Below, one piece after another: positions 9,382-21,476 of a stretch of 64,000 nt of DNA. The stretch comes from Sacculina carcini (taxonomy: Eukaryota; Arthropoda; Thecostraca; Sacculinidae): assembly GCA_916048095.2 (NCBI GenBank), contig OU696591.1:2690001-2754000 (forward strand), given 5' to 3'. The notes under the pieces were generated by a model that made no database searches, was not told the origin of the DNA, and worked only from the letters and a program-made list of their open reading frames with translations. The translations under genes were made by a program, and so were the position numbers. The first letter of the stretch is position 1; every line of letters starts with the position of its first letter.

Positions 9382-10934
9382 TAGAGATGCGACCTCAAAA
9401 AACAGACGTTTTTTTTAAAAAAAAAAACTGTTTTTTTGACAAAAAAAAACCTCGACAAAAAAACACGTTTTTTTTGTTTTTTTTTAAGAGTCATCCAAAT
9501 AATTCAAATTATGGAAATGATATATTTGGGATGTTAAATTAATTATTTTTATCAACACATGAGTTATTTATGCTATTAGTGACCCTATCAAATTGAATTA
9601 TCATTAAATATGCACAATAAAAGTGTTATAATGCTTCTGAAAGCCCTAATAGCATTGTTTGCACGGTACTGTGCGGCACTTCTATGTACAGTACAGTTTT
9701 GCATTCAATTATTGAGTAATATTATTATTATATATATATTAAATTATATATTTATATATATAATTATATATATATAAATTATATATATATATAATTATAT
9801 ATATATATATATATAAATTATATAAATATATAAAATTATTCAATTCAATTCAACTTCCATCATTTCATTCAGCAGATCAATTATTTGCAAATATAAAAGT
9901 ATTAACACTTCAAATATTTACACAAATACTACAAATATGCACACAAACTTAGTGTCCCTAATGAGACTACGAATAAAAGCGGGTCGCATTAATCAGTGGC
10001 AATCCTTACTAGAAAAACGGGGAATATTTTCGTGTAGGAAAAAAACGACTGAGGAAATTTATTTAATGTACAAAAAGGTATTTGAACACAAATAACTACA
10101 TCAAAGAAACCATCATCCATAAAACCAGTTCTAAAAACAGGTTACTAATAAAAAACCAATATATTTGGTTCAACTTTCCTTGATCTGCCGCCAATTTTTT
10201 TTCTAAATCTCTACATCTACTAAAACCTTTTTAAAAAAATTTTCTTGTTGACAAATAACCATGGTTTAAAACAGTTTAAATCAAGTGGTTTAACCAGCCG
10301 CTTATACGTACCAGCAGGCTACTTGCTATCCAAAAGGTATTTGAACGCACATCAATCAAATCTATCTTCCATAGAGACTGTTCTAGAAAGCAATGTTTCA
10401 TTAAAAAAGCGTTAGTTTAAATACAAGTTTGTTAAAAAACACTTGACAAACCAATTAACTTGTCTTGTTTTGCTGTCAATATTTTCTGAATCTGTACATT
10501 AATAAAACGAATTTAAAACCAATTTGAAAAACATTATTACATTTTTTCATAAAAAACATTGTTTCTTTAAAAAAAACATGATTATTCAATGAACTTGCTT
10601 TGTTCTGCTGACAAATTATTTCAAATATCCACATAATTTAAACCATCCTTAAAAACATGGGTTTTCTCAATGAAAAAGACCTAAACCACCGGACCCGAAT
10701 GCACTTTCAAACAGTCTCCTGAGGTATTTATTGATAAATATATTTGTTTTAAATACTATTATCAAATTATCTTTGAAATATGACACGTAAAGATGTACAA
10801 ACCGTCAACTTAACTCGATTCTATGTACTAAAATCCAACATCCGATGACAATTGGGGCTAATTATCAAAAACCTCTAAAAAACATGTTTTTTTTTGCAAA
10901 AAAAAACGCAAAAAAATCGTTTTTTGCATCACTA
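9382..10934. mobile_element. non-autonomous hAT transposon, 1553 bp
   Basis: The left end TAGAGATGC and right end GCATCACTA are inverted copies (8 of 9). Both run into poly-A/T with AAAAAACG-type words. The flanks GGTACGCC (9374-9381) and GGCACGCG (10935-10942) match at 6 of 8 positions, as expected for the 8-bp target duplication of hAT elements. The interior is very AT-rich, includes a (TA)n-like patch (9728-9835) and recurring TTTAAAAAACA words, and has no transposase frame. It is therefore a non-autonomous or gutted copy. Confidence 0.75.
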
Positions 10935-10942
10935 GGCACGCG

Positions 10943-10984
10943 ACAATATATGGCGCGCGCAATTACACGCGGCACGCCTTAGAA
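10943..10984. repeat. fragment resembling the LTR outer end
   Basis: GCAATTACACGCGGCA near 10957-10972 closely matches the outer end of the two 247-bp repeats (GCAATTACACGTGG). In both cases the next bases are CGCCT. It looks like a third, partial repeat end on the far side of the hAT insertion. Confidence 0.5.
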
Positions 10985-12115
10985 TATCCATATACAATCA
11001 ATCAATCAATCAATCAATGTTTATTTGTTGTCTACTCATAGTTTTTTCAACAAATTTCCAAGGAATTCACATAAAACACTGATAAACTCAAATTGATTAC
11101 ACATAAACACATACGATTCATGAAAATATAAAGTCTATGTCTAGTTAAAGTTAAAAATATAACATAAAAAGTTAAAATTAAGATTAAAAGTGAGAAGTTG
11201 CTCAGGTATTTGTTGTAATTTTTGACAGCTCGGCTCTTGAATTGCTTTTTTGTCAACGATTGACGTGTTTTTGGTATTTGCAGCTGGCCATCGCCAGTCA
11301 CTCTTGTTGATTTAGATGAGACTGCGCTGCGGAGCTGAAACATGTTTCTGCTGCTATTACCAGGGACGTCTTCATCCAAGAATCTGAGAACAGCCTTGAC
11401 GTGTCTTTTGGCGACCATTTGTTGAAAAGACGGCCATTTCAGCTCCCGCAGCGCGTGCGTCACGTGGTCATATTTAGCAATGCCGGCGATCAATCGGGCT
11501 GCAAATCTTATAACGCGACATATCCTTACTTCATCCGCCACTAATATGCCACCCCAGACTGGCAGAAAGTACTGCAGGAGCGGCAAGACATGTGCCGCTA
11601 TCAATGCTTTAATGGCGTCGACAGTCAGCATTCGTCTTATTCTGCCGATCGAGATCAGAACTGCATTACACCGCCGTGTGACTTGTGCAACTTGATAGCA
11701 CCACTTCAAGCGATTGTCTATCATCACTCCTAGTACTTTTAGTTTAGTCTGGGGGGCACCGTGTTGTCATTTTGCTTTAGTGTTACTGACTTCGCCTTGG
11801 TGAGCATCCCTTCAGTGCCACAAAGCAGCAATTGGGTTGCGTGTGGTTGTGTACAGGTCAGCGGTATGAACGTTGAACAAAATAGGATCCAAAACACTTC
11901 CCTGCGTGACACCGGACACAATGCTCTGCCAGCCACTGTATGTTCCGTCGATGACAACGCGATTGGAGAGAAATTGATGCTAAACACTCAGCAAGGGGAC
12001 GCCGATTCCAATGTTTCACCAGTTTTTGCAACAAACCCTGGTGGCTCACACGGTCAAATGCTGCCGAGAAATCCAACTGCACAATCCAGGCTTCACTGCC
12101 TTTGTCTACGAAATG
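10985..12115 (-). mobile_element. LINE fragment with RT pieces and (ATTG)n tail
   Basis: On the minus strand the copy starts near 12115 with IVQLDFSAAFDRVSHQGLLQKL (RT motif-A region). A decayed stretch and an internal deletion remove the expected catalytic YADD block. VLGVMIDNRLKWCYQVAQ and then a 226-codon open frame (11727-11047) follow, including LLQYFLPVWGG and ARLIAGIAKYDHVTHALRELKW, the usual RT thumb and C-terminal end. The 3' end is a (ATTG)n microsatellite (10997-11019 as ATCA on plus), a known LINE tail type. It is 5'-truncated and cannot be active. Confidence 0.85.
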
Positions 12116-13040
12116 TCACAACATATGCATACGAAATGTCACAAAAAAACAAGCATACAACACACATAATACAAAGCAAACATACACACAAATACACACA
12201 CAACTAGAAAAACACTAGAAAACACATGTGAGAACAATTTATTGAGAGCTCATTGTTAAACACATATATCGCAAAGCAATTGCCGACAACAAAGACAGGG
12301 TATGAGAGCAACACAACACTAGTTGTCACCTCAGTGCGAGGAAAGAGCTGGGTGCTGACGGAAAACGGGAAAACCGGCCGTTAGCCGTGGGGGCGGGGCT
12401 AAAATTTTCAGCCCGCCAACCAACAAAACACTCATGAAGCAGAAAATAGTACATATATCCATGGACAGCACTTATATTTATAGACAAAGTTAAATTAAAT
12501 AATATACTAACTGAACTGAAAATTGAAGAAAAAGAATGTGATGAGAGAATTCAGCAGGAAGATTGCAAAGCAACTATGGCTGCGAACCCTGATTCTCAAT
12601 CACATTCAAAAACAAAATGTAAAAATACAAATATATAACCTGAAACAAAAAAAAGATTAATCGACTTAAACAACAAAACCAGTCTTAGAAGTAAATAAAT
12701 GAGATCGCAAGAAGAAATACCTATAAAAAGGCAAATATTATCAATGATCAAAACGAGTAATGAAATCAAGATAACGCTAAGTCAAATATAATAATAAGAC
12801 AACTGAAATATATCTCAATGAACACTCAGCGTTAGAAGAAAACAGGATCTGTCCCGAAACGATAATTGGCGTCGGTGAGCGTCAGCGAAGCGTAGACAGC
12901 CGGGCGCGAACGAGCGACGGTAAACACGTGCACAATCGGCGAGGGCTAGTCAGAGACTGATAATTTATTAATGTTTTATCACCAAGTAATAATTAAATTG
13001 ATGTTAAATATGCCACATTTAATATCAATTAAATGTTTCT
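12116..13040. other. intergenic DNA with short inverted repeats
   Basis: No gene is supported. A GC-rich hairpin (GGCGGGGCT, AAAATTTT, AGCCCGCC) lies near 12394-12418. An AATTGATGTTAAAT (12996-13009) with its near-exact reverse complement (13017-13030) lies at the right. 12530-12830 is A-rich with no clear unit. 12860-12955 is a GC-rich island of unknown nature. Confidence 0.5.
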
Positions 13041-13555
13041 CTTCGCTCCTCCCGTCCCCCTCCTTGTTTCCAGACTATTTCCTCTGTCACTGCACATAAT
13101 CACAACACTCGTAAATCCAACTATCTTCTAGAAATTCGCACCGTCTCCGAATCTTTCTGGTCGTCAACATCGTCTCAATTTTATGCTGCTCGTCTATTTA
13201 AACAGTCTTCTTTAACCAGTCTCCTTTGACCAGTCTACTTTAACCAGTCTCCTTCTCGTATTGAGTCTGCAAAGTCTTACAGTTCATTCTCCTCTAAACT
13301 CCGTGAACACCTTCGTTGCCACCTTGAAAAATAGCCATATAGCCATACCCAGTCCATCGCTCTACTACACTATGATGTTATAAATTTCATCCCAAAGTCA
13401 ACCAGTGATGTGTGCGCTTTGTATGCGACCAGTAATGTGTGCATGTTGTTTCAATATTATGTGATGTATTATATGCCTTCGATTGCCATTTTGTCTGTAT
13501 ATTCCCCTCTACGTTGTTGAAAATGACCGTTTCAATACAATACAATACAATACTA
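13041..13555 (+). mobile_element. probable LINE 3' fragment with (AATAC)n tail
   Basis: A decayed plus-strand reading includes HNTRKSNYLLEIRTVSESFW and, after a frame change, SYSSFSSKLREHL then a stop. This resembles the extreme C-terminus of LINE proteins (TR-rich block, then the final LREHL-type helix). About 200 bp of 3' UTR-like sequence ends in (AATAC)n at 13534-13552. Identification rests on layout and the microsatellite tail rather than a strong domain. Confidence 0.5.
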
Positions 13556-14606
13556 TACATGAAATTTGATGCCAGTGGAATTCATGGTGGTTAGAATAAA
13601 AAATTGGCACCTCATAATACTTGAGCGGAGTAGGCTGGTATGAAAAACACAAGATTTAACACAAAATCAACTGTGTCAAATGTTGGGTTATTCACCTTCC
13701 AAATGATTGGGTCATTGACCTCCCAAATGACCTCCCATCATGATGCCAGTATGCAAATGATTTGAATATAGAATATAGAATAATAACTCCAATGATAATT
13801 ATTATTAAAATCAATGAACAAGGTGGAATGGAAAGAGCGCGAACGCTATAAATTCTCTACCTGTCGTGTACCGTATTTGTGAAGAGTTTTATTTTTTTGA
13901 ATATTTTTATCAACTTTTCTATCAACTTTATTTAGTTTTTCATTTCCATCAATACCAGTATATTTATTCACTCGACTTGAAAAAAAACATTGGTGCATTG
14001 TTTTTGTTTATTCCAAACAATGCGGTGTGTTTACTGCATAAGCAATTACACACACAGTCACAAATAATATGATGCAATGAAAGCACATGCGCTACAGCTG
14101 TAGAACACCTGCTACACACAGAACGTGGAACGGTTCATCAGGTCATTCCTGGAGGTGCCGTCACACCAGGTAAGGCAGTTGATAGTAGGTAAGGTCACCA
14201 GGTAAGGCAATTTATGGAACCGGTTTGGTTATGGAATGGTATGTTCCGGTATGGTTTATGGAACCGTGAGCTAGCCCAGAAACACGGATCTAGACAGTAG
14301 TGATGGCAAAATTTGTCGCTGCCACCATTCATCTCCTCGCCTTGTCTTCACAACTTGAGATTACGGCGACGATTTGATGTTTGTACAAATGCGTTGATTT
14401 CGTTGTTGTTGTATTAAGTGTGAAGCTCACTCAAATTCATTCCATTCCAAGGTTAGATAGGCTATGTTCATAAGATAAGGTTATGAAAACCTAAGCTATA
14501 ATGAAATATATGTTTTCTTGTTTTTGAAGATGAGATGTATGAACATTTTTGTATAACACAATTCCTTCAAATCAAGTTAATCACGTCACGGCATCATTGC
14601 CATATA
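13556..14606. other. intergenic DNA, no gene recognised
   Basis: AT-rich at first. A 68-codon Phe/Tyr-rich frame at 13866-14072 looks like chance. At 14169-14206 three GGTAAGG words occur within 38 bp, two of them as CACCAGGTAAGGCA. GGAACC/GGTTCC words cluster at 14214-14270. Confidence 0.5.
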
Positions 14607-14885
14607 TCCTGGGTGGTATGGGGGTGTATACCATCGACAAAATGACTGCAGGTATGAATATGCAATTATACTCCCCGATAATTCTGCTGAGCTCAGTTCA
14701 TTGAGTATATTATCATCCAAATCAGCATAGCATCATAGAAGCAACTATCTACGACGCGTATGTGTGTATATGCAAGCGTGTTATATGCAACTTACTTCTT
14801 ATTGATTTATGAATGCTGTAATTGAATAAGTCGAAAATGGTTGAGGGTCAATGCAATTGACCAACTGAGCCAACTTTGAACACTA
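14607..14885. repeat. unnamed dispersed repeat, copy 2
   Basis: Diverged partner of 5624-5887, in the same orientation. It keeps CGACAAAATGACTG, the CTGCTGAG-TTCATTGAGTA block and the TGAGCCA end. A few small insertions distinguish it. Confidence 0.6.
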
Positions 14886-15135
14886 ATGCATAATGGGTGG
14901 CTTCTCCCGAGCTTGCACACAAATATCCGCTCTTGTGTGGGTGCAGCCAAAAATGCAACGGTCAAAATCAGTTGTTTCAGTTAGAATTAATATTACAGAA
15001 TCATGTAAGTGCGCTGGCAAGTGTAGTACAGAAAAATGACATTATTTCTCTAAATTTTATTTGAATTTTATTTCATTTGGCTGGCATAGGCTTGCTGTGT
15101 TTATTGATCAAATTGAAGAGGGCAGAACCTCAAGA
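14886..15135. other. short unassigned spacer
   Basis: No recognisable gene or repeat. Confidence 0.5.
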
Positions 15136-15340
15136 CAATGGCGGCGCCAGGATTTCTTCGGTGGGACCGCCGAGGGGGGTAGGGGGCTAACAAAAATATG
15201 TGTGGGCTTGGTGAAACACGAGAAACTACACTCGAAATGTTCATCGTCAGCATTTTCGGGTGGGAGGGGGCTCAGTGGAGGTTTGATACATTTTTTGTAA
15301 GACTTGAACACTTTTAAGTCCCGCCTTGGAGCCGCCACTG
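15136..15340. mobile_element. MITE with TGGCGGC-type inverted ends
   Basis: It begins CAATGGCGGCGCCAGG and ends CTTGGAGCCGCCACTG, whose reverse complement is CAGTGGCGGCTCCAAG. The roughly 16-bp inverted ends and 205-bp size fit a MITE, probably hAT (Tip100-like). The flanking octamers CCTCAAGA and CGTCAGGG match at only 5 of 8, so the target duplication is doubtful. Confidence 0.65.
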
Positions 15341-15504
15341 CGTCAGGGACGTGATTTTCTCGGACCGCCAGCCAATTTTCAGCAAGCGAGTTCTGCGGTA
15401 TAACAGGGTACCACAGCGTGACAGTGTGCTATTTTGACATGCAAAACTTCGACCGTTTTTTCTGAGTCAGCTAATGCATAATCATATTATTTTCATCAAT
15501 TTCA

Positions 15505-15507
15505 CAG

Positions 15508-15562
<55 letters not shown>

Positions 15563-15593
15563 TACACACACACACTCACATACACACACTCTT
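15505..15593. repeat. (CA)n microsatellite
   Basis: Nearly pure (CA)n with three interrupting CATA units. Confidence 0.95.
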
Positions 15594-15787
15594 ACTATTG
15601 AACAGACACACTGACAATGTGCGCTTATATAAACACAAGCGGTGATGCAGGCTACATATATATTTCTATGTGGTTGAATTGATTACAAATCATATGCAAA
15701 TAAGCTATCGCATGATTGTACACTAGGTCTAATTATTGACTGTTGTTGAACGAACAGTGTTAGTGTGAAGGATGAAGATAAGAAGGA

Positions 15788-16033
15788 CAGTGGCGGATCC
15801 AGAGTGCAAATTTGGGAGGGGCTGAATTAATGGGGGGGGGGCTGAATCTTGGGGCGATCACTCATGTACATGCATCATTATGCATTGTCTTTGTGATAAT
15901 GTTTATATCAATGAATTCTACTGAAGCACAATTTATTCTTGTCCTCTTTTAGTGAATATCTTGGTTATGAGGAGTTGATGGATTTATTTGGGGGTGGGGG
16001 TTCAACCCCCTGAAACCCCTGGATCCGCCAGTG
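15788..16033. mobile_element. MITE with CAGTGGCGGATCCAG ends
   Basis: The left end CAGTGGCGGATCCAG and right end CTGGATCCGCCAGTG are inverted copies with one mismatch. The GGGG-rich subterminal sequence is also mirrored (GGGGGGG at 15832-15841, CAACCCCCTGAAACCCC at 16002-16018). This end sequence is common among animal hAT MITEs. I see no matching 8-bp duplication (AAGAAGGA versus CTTATCAA). No coding frame. Confidence 0.75.
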
Positions 16034-16354
16034 CTTATCAAAGGAGTAACAAGGAAAAACATTTTTGCTCGTTTTTCTACCAAGCATATGTCTATGATTC
16101 GAATGCGAACATAACTTTTAGTCTTAGTGGAACATATGAAATGCTATAATTAATCGAATGCTATAATGAATTGCTGTAAACAGATGAAAATCACAACCGT
16201 TTTGTTATTCAAGAGTTTTTCAAACTACCGTTGTGACTTTATTGTTGTCGATTCGTTTATCGAGCTTTCTTTATACTTTATTGCATATCCACCTGCTCGC
16301 GACGCCGAGAAATATTGCGTCGCTGCTGTCTTTGGGCCAGCCCAGTGCAGTTAT

Positions 16355-16357
<3 letters not shown>
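16034..16357. other. unassigned spacer left of a (TA)n tract
   Basis: No gene recognised. The last 100 bp (16258-16357) are less AT-rich and stop at the (TA)n, so they may be a further element piece. Confidence 0.4.

Positions 16358-16423
<66 letters not shown>
16358..16423. repeat. (TA)n microsatellite
   Basis: About 33 TA units with one CA interruption. It directly adjoins the Penelope-like fragment on its right. Confidence 0.95.
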
Positions 16424-16647
16424 AACATTGTGTATTTTGTTTTGTATTGTGTTATATCTACTTCTCCTGACGATGGCTAGTGATAGCCGAAAGGTACCTC
16501 GAGGAATAAACTTCAGTGAACAACTGAGTGTGTTGTCTCCTGAACACAGAAAAATCGTGCGCAGCATAGAGAAGCTATCGTACCAGCACAACAGTGCCCA
16601 GATTGCTGTTGATTTCAACAAATCGTGCATACATAATGGCCTCCTTC

Positions 16648-16651
<4 letters not shown>
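16424..16651 (+). mobile_element. Penelope-like element: pLTR and N-terminal ORF piece
   Basis: From about 16450 to 16632 it matches the reverse complement of 20041-20240 with about 3 differences in 187 bp, so the copies are young. The pLTR part carries a hammerhead-like motif. It opens a frame MASDSRKVPRGINFSEQLSV, then KIVRSIEKLSYQHNSAQIAV, DFNKSCIHNGLLPKY. The last segment resembles the start of Penelope proteins (Phe-x3-Cys, then Leu-Ile/Leu-Pro-Lys). The frame runs straight into a (TA)n tract and the rest of the element is absent. Confidence 0.75.
16461..16506 (+). ncRNA. hammerhead-like ribozyme motif in Penelope pLTR
   Basis: CTTCTC (stem I strand) is followed by CTGACGA (core C3-A9), a GGCTA-GTGA-TAGCC hairpin (stem II), GAA (G12-A14), AGGTACCT (a tiny stem III, 2-3 bp) and C (position 17). 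GAGGAA follows and can pair with the first strand (5 bp including one G-U). This is the type I arrangement known from Penelope-like elements. One extra T between A9 and stem II departs from the strict consensus, so cleavage activity is unproven. Confidence 0.6.

Positions 16652-16703
<52 letters not shown>
16652..16703. repeat. (TA)n microsatellite
   Basis: About 26 TA units. It begins where the Penelope-like frame reads Pro-Lys-Tyr-Ile. Confidence 0.95.
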
Positions 16704-16706
<3 letters not shown>

Positions 16707-17136
16707 GTACGTTTTGTATACATCAGGTAAATTGCATAAACATGATATCCCATTATATATTTTGTAAACGTTGTAATATTTTGCTGAGCTTACACATTAT
16801 ATTTGTATCATAACAGCTTTACACATGCATCATTGTCCTGTACTGCGTGCCTGCAATATGCACTATGCGAAATACATGAATAAACCGAAACTGAACTGAA
16901 ATATACTATATCCCCACATGCACCGTGTATTTCATTGCTGAATGTGTCTGTGTGTGAGAGTAAGAGTGTGTGTGTATGTATGTGTGTGTGCGTGTGTGTG
17001 AGATCGGCATGCGAATCAATCGTCACAGATTGCCTCTCGGAGGACGGGAGGACGGGAGGACAGGAGAGGATGGGGCAGAGGACAGCAGGTGATCATGTAA
17101 AAGAATGGCAAGTGTGAAAAGACGGCGATTACGAGG
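16704..17136. other. unassigned DNA with TG-rich patch
   Basis: No gene. It includes a short TG-rich stretch at 16943-17000 and a purine-rich GGGAGGACGGGAGGACAGG run near 17045-17065. Confidence 0.5.
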
Positions 17137-19049
<1,913 letters not shown>

Positions 19050-19853
19050 TATGACAATTTATTGTCTCTCATCCTATTCCCTGTTGTCATACATCTCATT
19101 TCCTCTTCCAGCTCCGTTCGCTTCCTATCATTCCTCGAATACACTATCGTCTACGTTGTCTTATTAAAAAATTTCTCCATGATCCTAATTAACCTTCCTG
19201 CCTATCTGATCTTCTCGCTCCCACTACTTCTTTTTCTTCTCGCCGGCACCTTCCTCTTCAATGTCCTCGTGCCACCAATGAGTCCCCTGGTCCTCAAAAT
19301 CACTGTTCTTTTTTGGTCCTCGCCTCTATATCTTTCTTCCTACTCACATCACCGCATCTTCTTCCCTCAAGTCTTTCTCTCATCAGCTTCGTCAATATCT
19401 ATTTGAACTCTCTTTTAACTCTGTTTGTCATTCACTCACTCCATTCGCCACTTTGTAAATACACTAATGCGTTTATAATTTGATCTATTATTTGACTCGG
19501 TCATTATTGCTGGCTTTTTCTGTTCCCGGTGCTCGGTCAATTCTTAACTTTTATATTTGTACCTTTCTAGTCTTACTGGTATATTCATTATCCTGCATGT
19601 CTGATCGTCTCATTCTGATTTCGCGTGATTGTTTTCCCATTCATAATTATGGTGCCCCATATGTATGTGTATGTTTTTGCTTATGTGAGTGTGTGTATGT
19701 CTGTTTGTGTGTGATGGGGGGTGTGTGTGTTCCAACGTGTGCATTATGTGTTCTTACTGCTGTCAAATGTTTATCTCCATCGTTGTGTCTGCCTTTTTCG
19801 TTTTGCCATGCTTCTGTGCATATTAGCGCTATATCAAATACATTGATTGATTA
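19050..19853 (+). mobile_element. possible decayed LINE 3' part ending in TTGATTGATT
   Basis: A plus-strand reading with PLFFGPRLYIFLPTHITASS and then SLKSFSHQLRQYLFEL resembles the final block of LINE proteins (LWNSLP-x-SLSSFK-x-L). A 3' UTR-like segment with a TG-rich patch (19665-19740) ends GCGCTATATCAAATACATTG then ATTGATT, a familiar LINE tail form. Heavy decay keeps this tentative. Confidence 0.4.
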
Positions 19854-19915
19854 ACAACCACCATTCGAAAGGTCTTTTTGAGCTGTATTTAATGGTATAC
19901 CATAAATAATAATGC

Positions 19916-19921
<6 letters not shown>

Positions 19922-19993
<72 letters not shown>
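19922..19993. repeat. (TA)n microsatellite
   Basis: About 36 TA units, 40 bp from the 3' boundary of the minus-strand Penelope-like element. Confidence 0.95.
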
Positions 19994-19999
<6 letters not shown>

Positions 20000-20030
20000 G
20001 CATATATATTATATCATCATCAATATCTCA

Positions 20031-20066
20031 AACAAATCGTGCATATATATATATGCACGATTTGTT
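20031..20066. repeat. perfect 36-bp palindrome at the Penelope end
   Basis: AACAAATCGTGCATATAT (20031-20048) is followed at once by its exact reverse complement (20049-20066). The right arm is element sequence (it matches 16616-16632 inverted). The left arm is therefore an inverted short copy of that element sequence at the boundary. Confidence 0.85.
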
Positions 20067-20176
20067 GAAATCAACAGCAATCTGGGCACTGTTGTGCTGG
20101 TACGATAGTTTCTCTATGCTTCGCACAATTTTTCTGTGTTCAGGAGACAACACACTCAGTTGTTCACTGAAGTTTA

Positions 20177-20222
20177 TTCCTCGAGGTACCTTTCGGCTAT
20201 CACTAGCCATCGTCAGGAGAAG
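20177..20222 (-). ncRNA. hammerhead-like ribozyme motif, second copy
   Basis: Base-for-base the same 46-nt motif as at 16461-16506, on the minus strand, about 130 bp beyond the end of the Penelope frame. All core bases, stem II and the short stem III are kept. The same extra base after A9 is present, so it is a family trait and not damage. Confidence 0.6.
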
Positions 20223-21287
20223 TAGATATAACACAATACAAAACAAAAGACACAATATCAAACAGTACACGATAAACGGTGTTTATATACAAGGTGAGAC
20301 AATATATCACTCATATGCCAATGTGGCACCTACATAATGACACCTATGCGGCAAACGGTCGTTACAAAATTTGCACCTATGTGCCAAGGTCGATTGGTGT
20401 CGCATGGATGGGAGGGCGACATCTGGCTGTTGTTGAATGTTAATTTCACATTTATTTTTATTAATAAATACAGCTTCAATTATTTTTAGCCTACGGATAT
20501 CATTTTCTCTGTAAATGATTTCGGTTTTCTCATCCATAGTCTTTCGGTCCAATTTGATTTGATGCTGCTGGCGGTAGTGCCTGGCAATGGCTCCGTCTTG
20601 AAGGTGTGCTGAAATTCGTTTGGACAGCGTTGTTGTTGTGTAGCCAATATAGTGCGAGTTTCGGCGACTGCAGTCACCAGTTGTACATGTATGCTGGTAC
20701 ACTACATTGGTTTCTTGCAACATGCTGGTCTTGGGAAGGCAACTGTTCTTCATCACTAAGCTGCGTGTTTTGCGTGTCTTGTAGTAAATGACAAGCTGCA
20801 ACTTGGTGCCTTCTTCTGTTGGCTGCACGTTTCTATCGACGATTCTTCTGATGGCGTTCTCATCATCTCGATAGGCAGAAGACATGATGTTCTTGTAGTA
20901 CAATTTGATGGTCATTGTCTCTTTGTTTTTTCTCTCTTCTTCGATATATTTCGACAATTTGTCGCGTATTACACGATCAATGGTCGTTTGTTCGTAGCCG
21001 TTGTTAACCAGTAGCTGCCGGACTCTTTTCAGCTCTGTGCTCGTTGCAGACCATGTTGAGCAATGCGTAATCGCTCTGTTCACGAAAGACCTTATGACGC
21101 TTATCTTATACGCTTGCGGGCACTCACTAGCGGCGTTCAGACAGAAGCCTAGGTCTGTATTTTTCGTATAGACGGCTGTGGAAAATGAGGTCTCATGTCG
21201 CTCTACTGCAACGTCCAGGAAACTCAGTTTGCAATTCGCTTCCTGCTGATGTGTGAACTTCAAACATAAGTTTCGCTGAAGCTGATT

Positions 21288-21289
<2 letters not shown>

Positions 21290-21376
<87 letters not shown>

Positions 21377-21425
21377 ATGACAGCTGGAAAGCAGACAAGA
21401 GTATACAAAACCACGGTGATACTTT

Positions 21426-21473
<48 letters not shown>
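21290..21473. repeat. two (TA)n tracts around a 56-bp unique island
   Basis: (TA)n occupies 21290-21374 and 21431-21473. The island on the minus strand reads [18 protein letters not shown], which has signal-peptide character. It also contains a pyrimidine-rich run ending TTTCCAG, like a splice acceptor. At 18 codons either resemblance may be chance. Confidence 0.85.

Positions 21474-21476
<3 letters not shown>

Larger units (their letters stand above)
20031..21289 (-). mobile_element. Penelope-like element: RT C-terminus, GIY-YIG and pLTR
   Basis: On the minus strand an uninterrupted frame runs from 21289 to 20307. LKFTHQQ then [20 protein letters not shown] are the RT palm/thumb blocks after the missing catalytic site. 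A helical linker ([20 protein letters not shown]) follows, then the GIY-YIG endonuclease: VVYQHTC-x4-[19 protein letters not shown] (YIG at about 20640-20651) and the downstream Glu in IIEAVF. The pLTR (20270-20041) with a hammerhead-like motif follows. RT plus a C-terminal GIY-YIG is diagnostic of endonuclease-bearing Penelope elements. It is 5'-truncated at the (TA)n at 21290, and the remaining part of the frame has no stops. Confidence 0.9.

Noticed and set aside
11739-12207. Plus-strand frames of 148 and 82 codons opposite the LINE
   Set aside because: They are antisense shadows of the minus-strand RT sequence at 12082-11858.
16428-16640. Host gene starting MASDSRKVPRG
   Set aside because: The same sequence lies at the end of a Penelope-like element (20041-20240 inverted), so it is part of that element and not a host gene.
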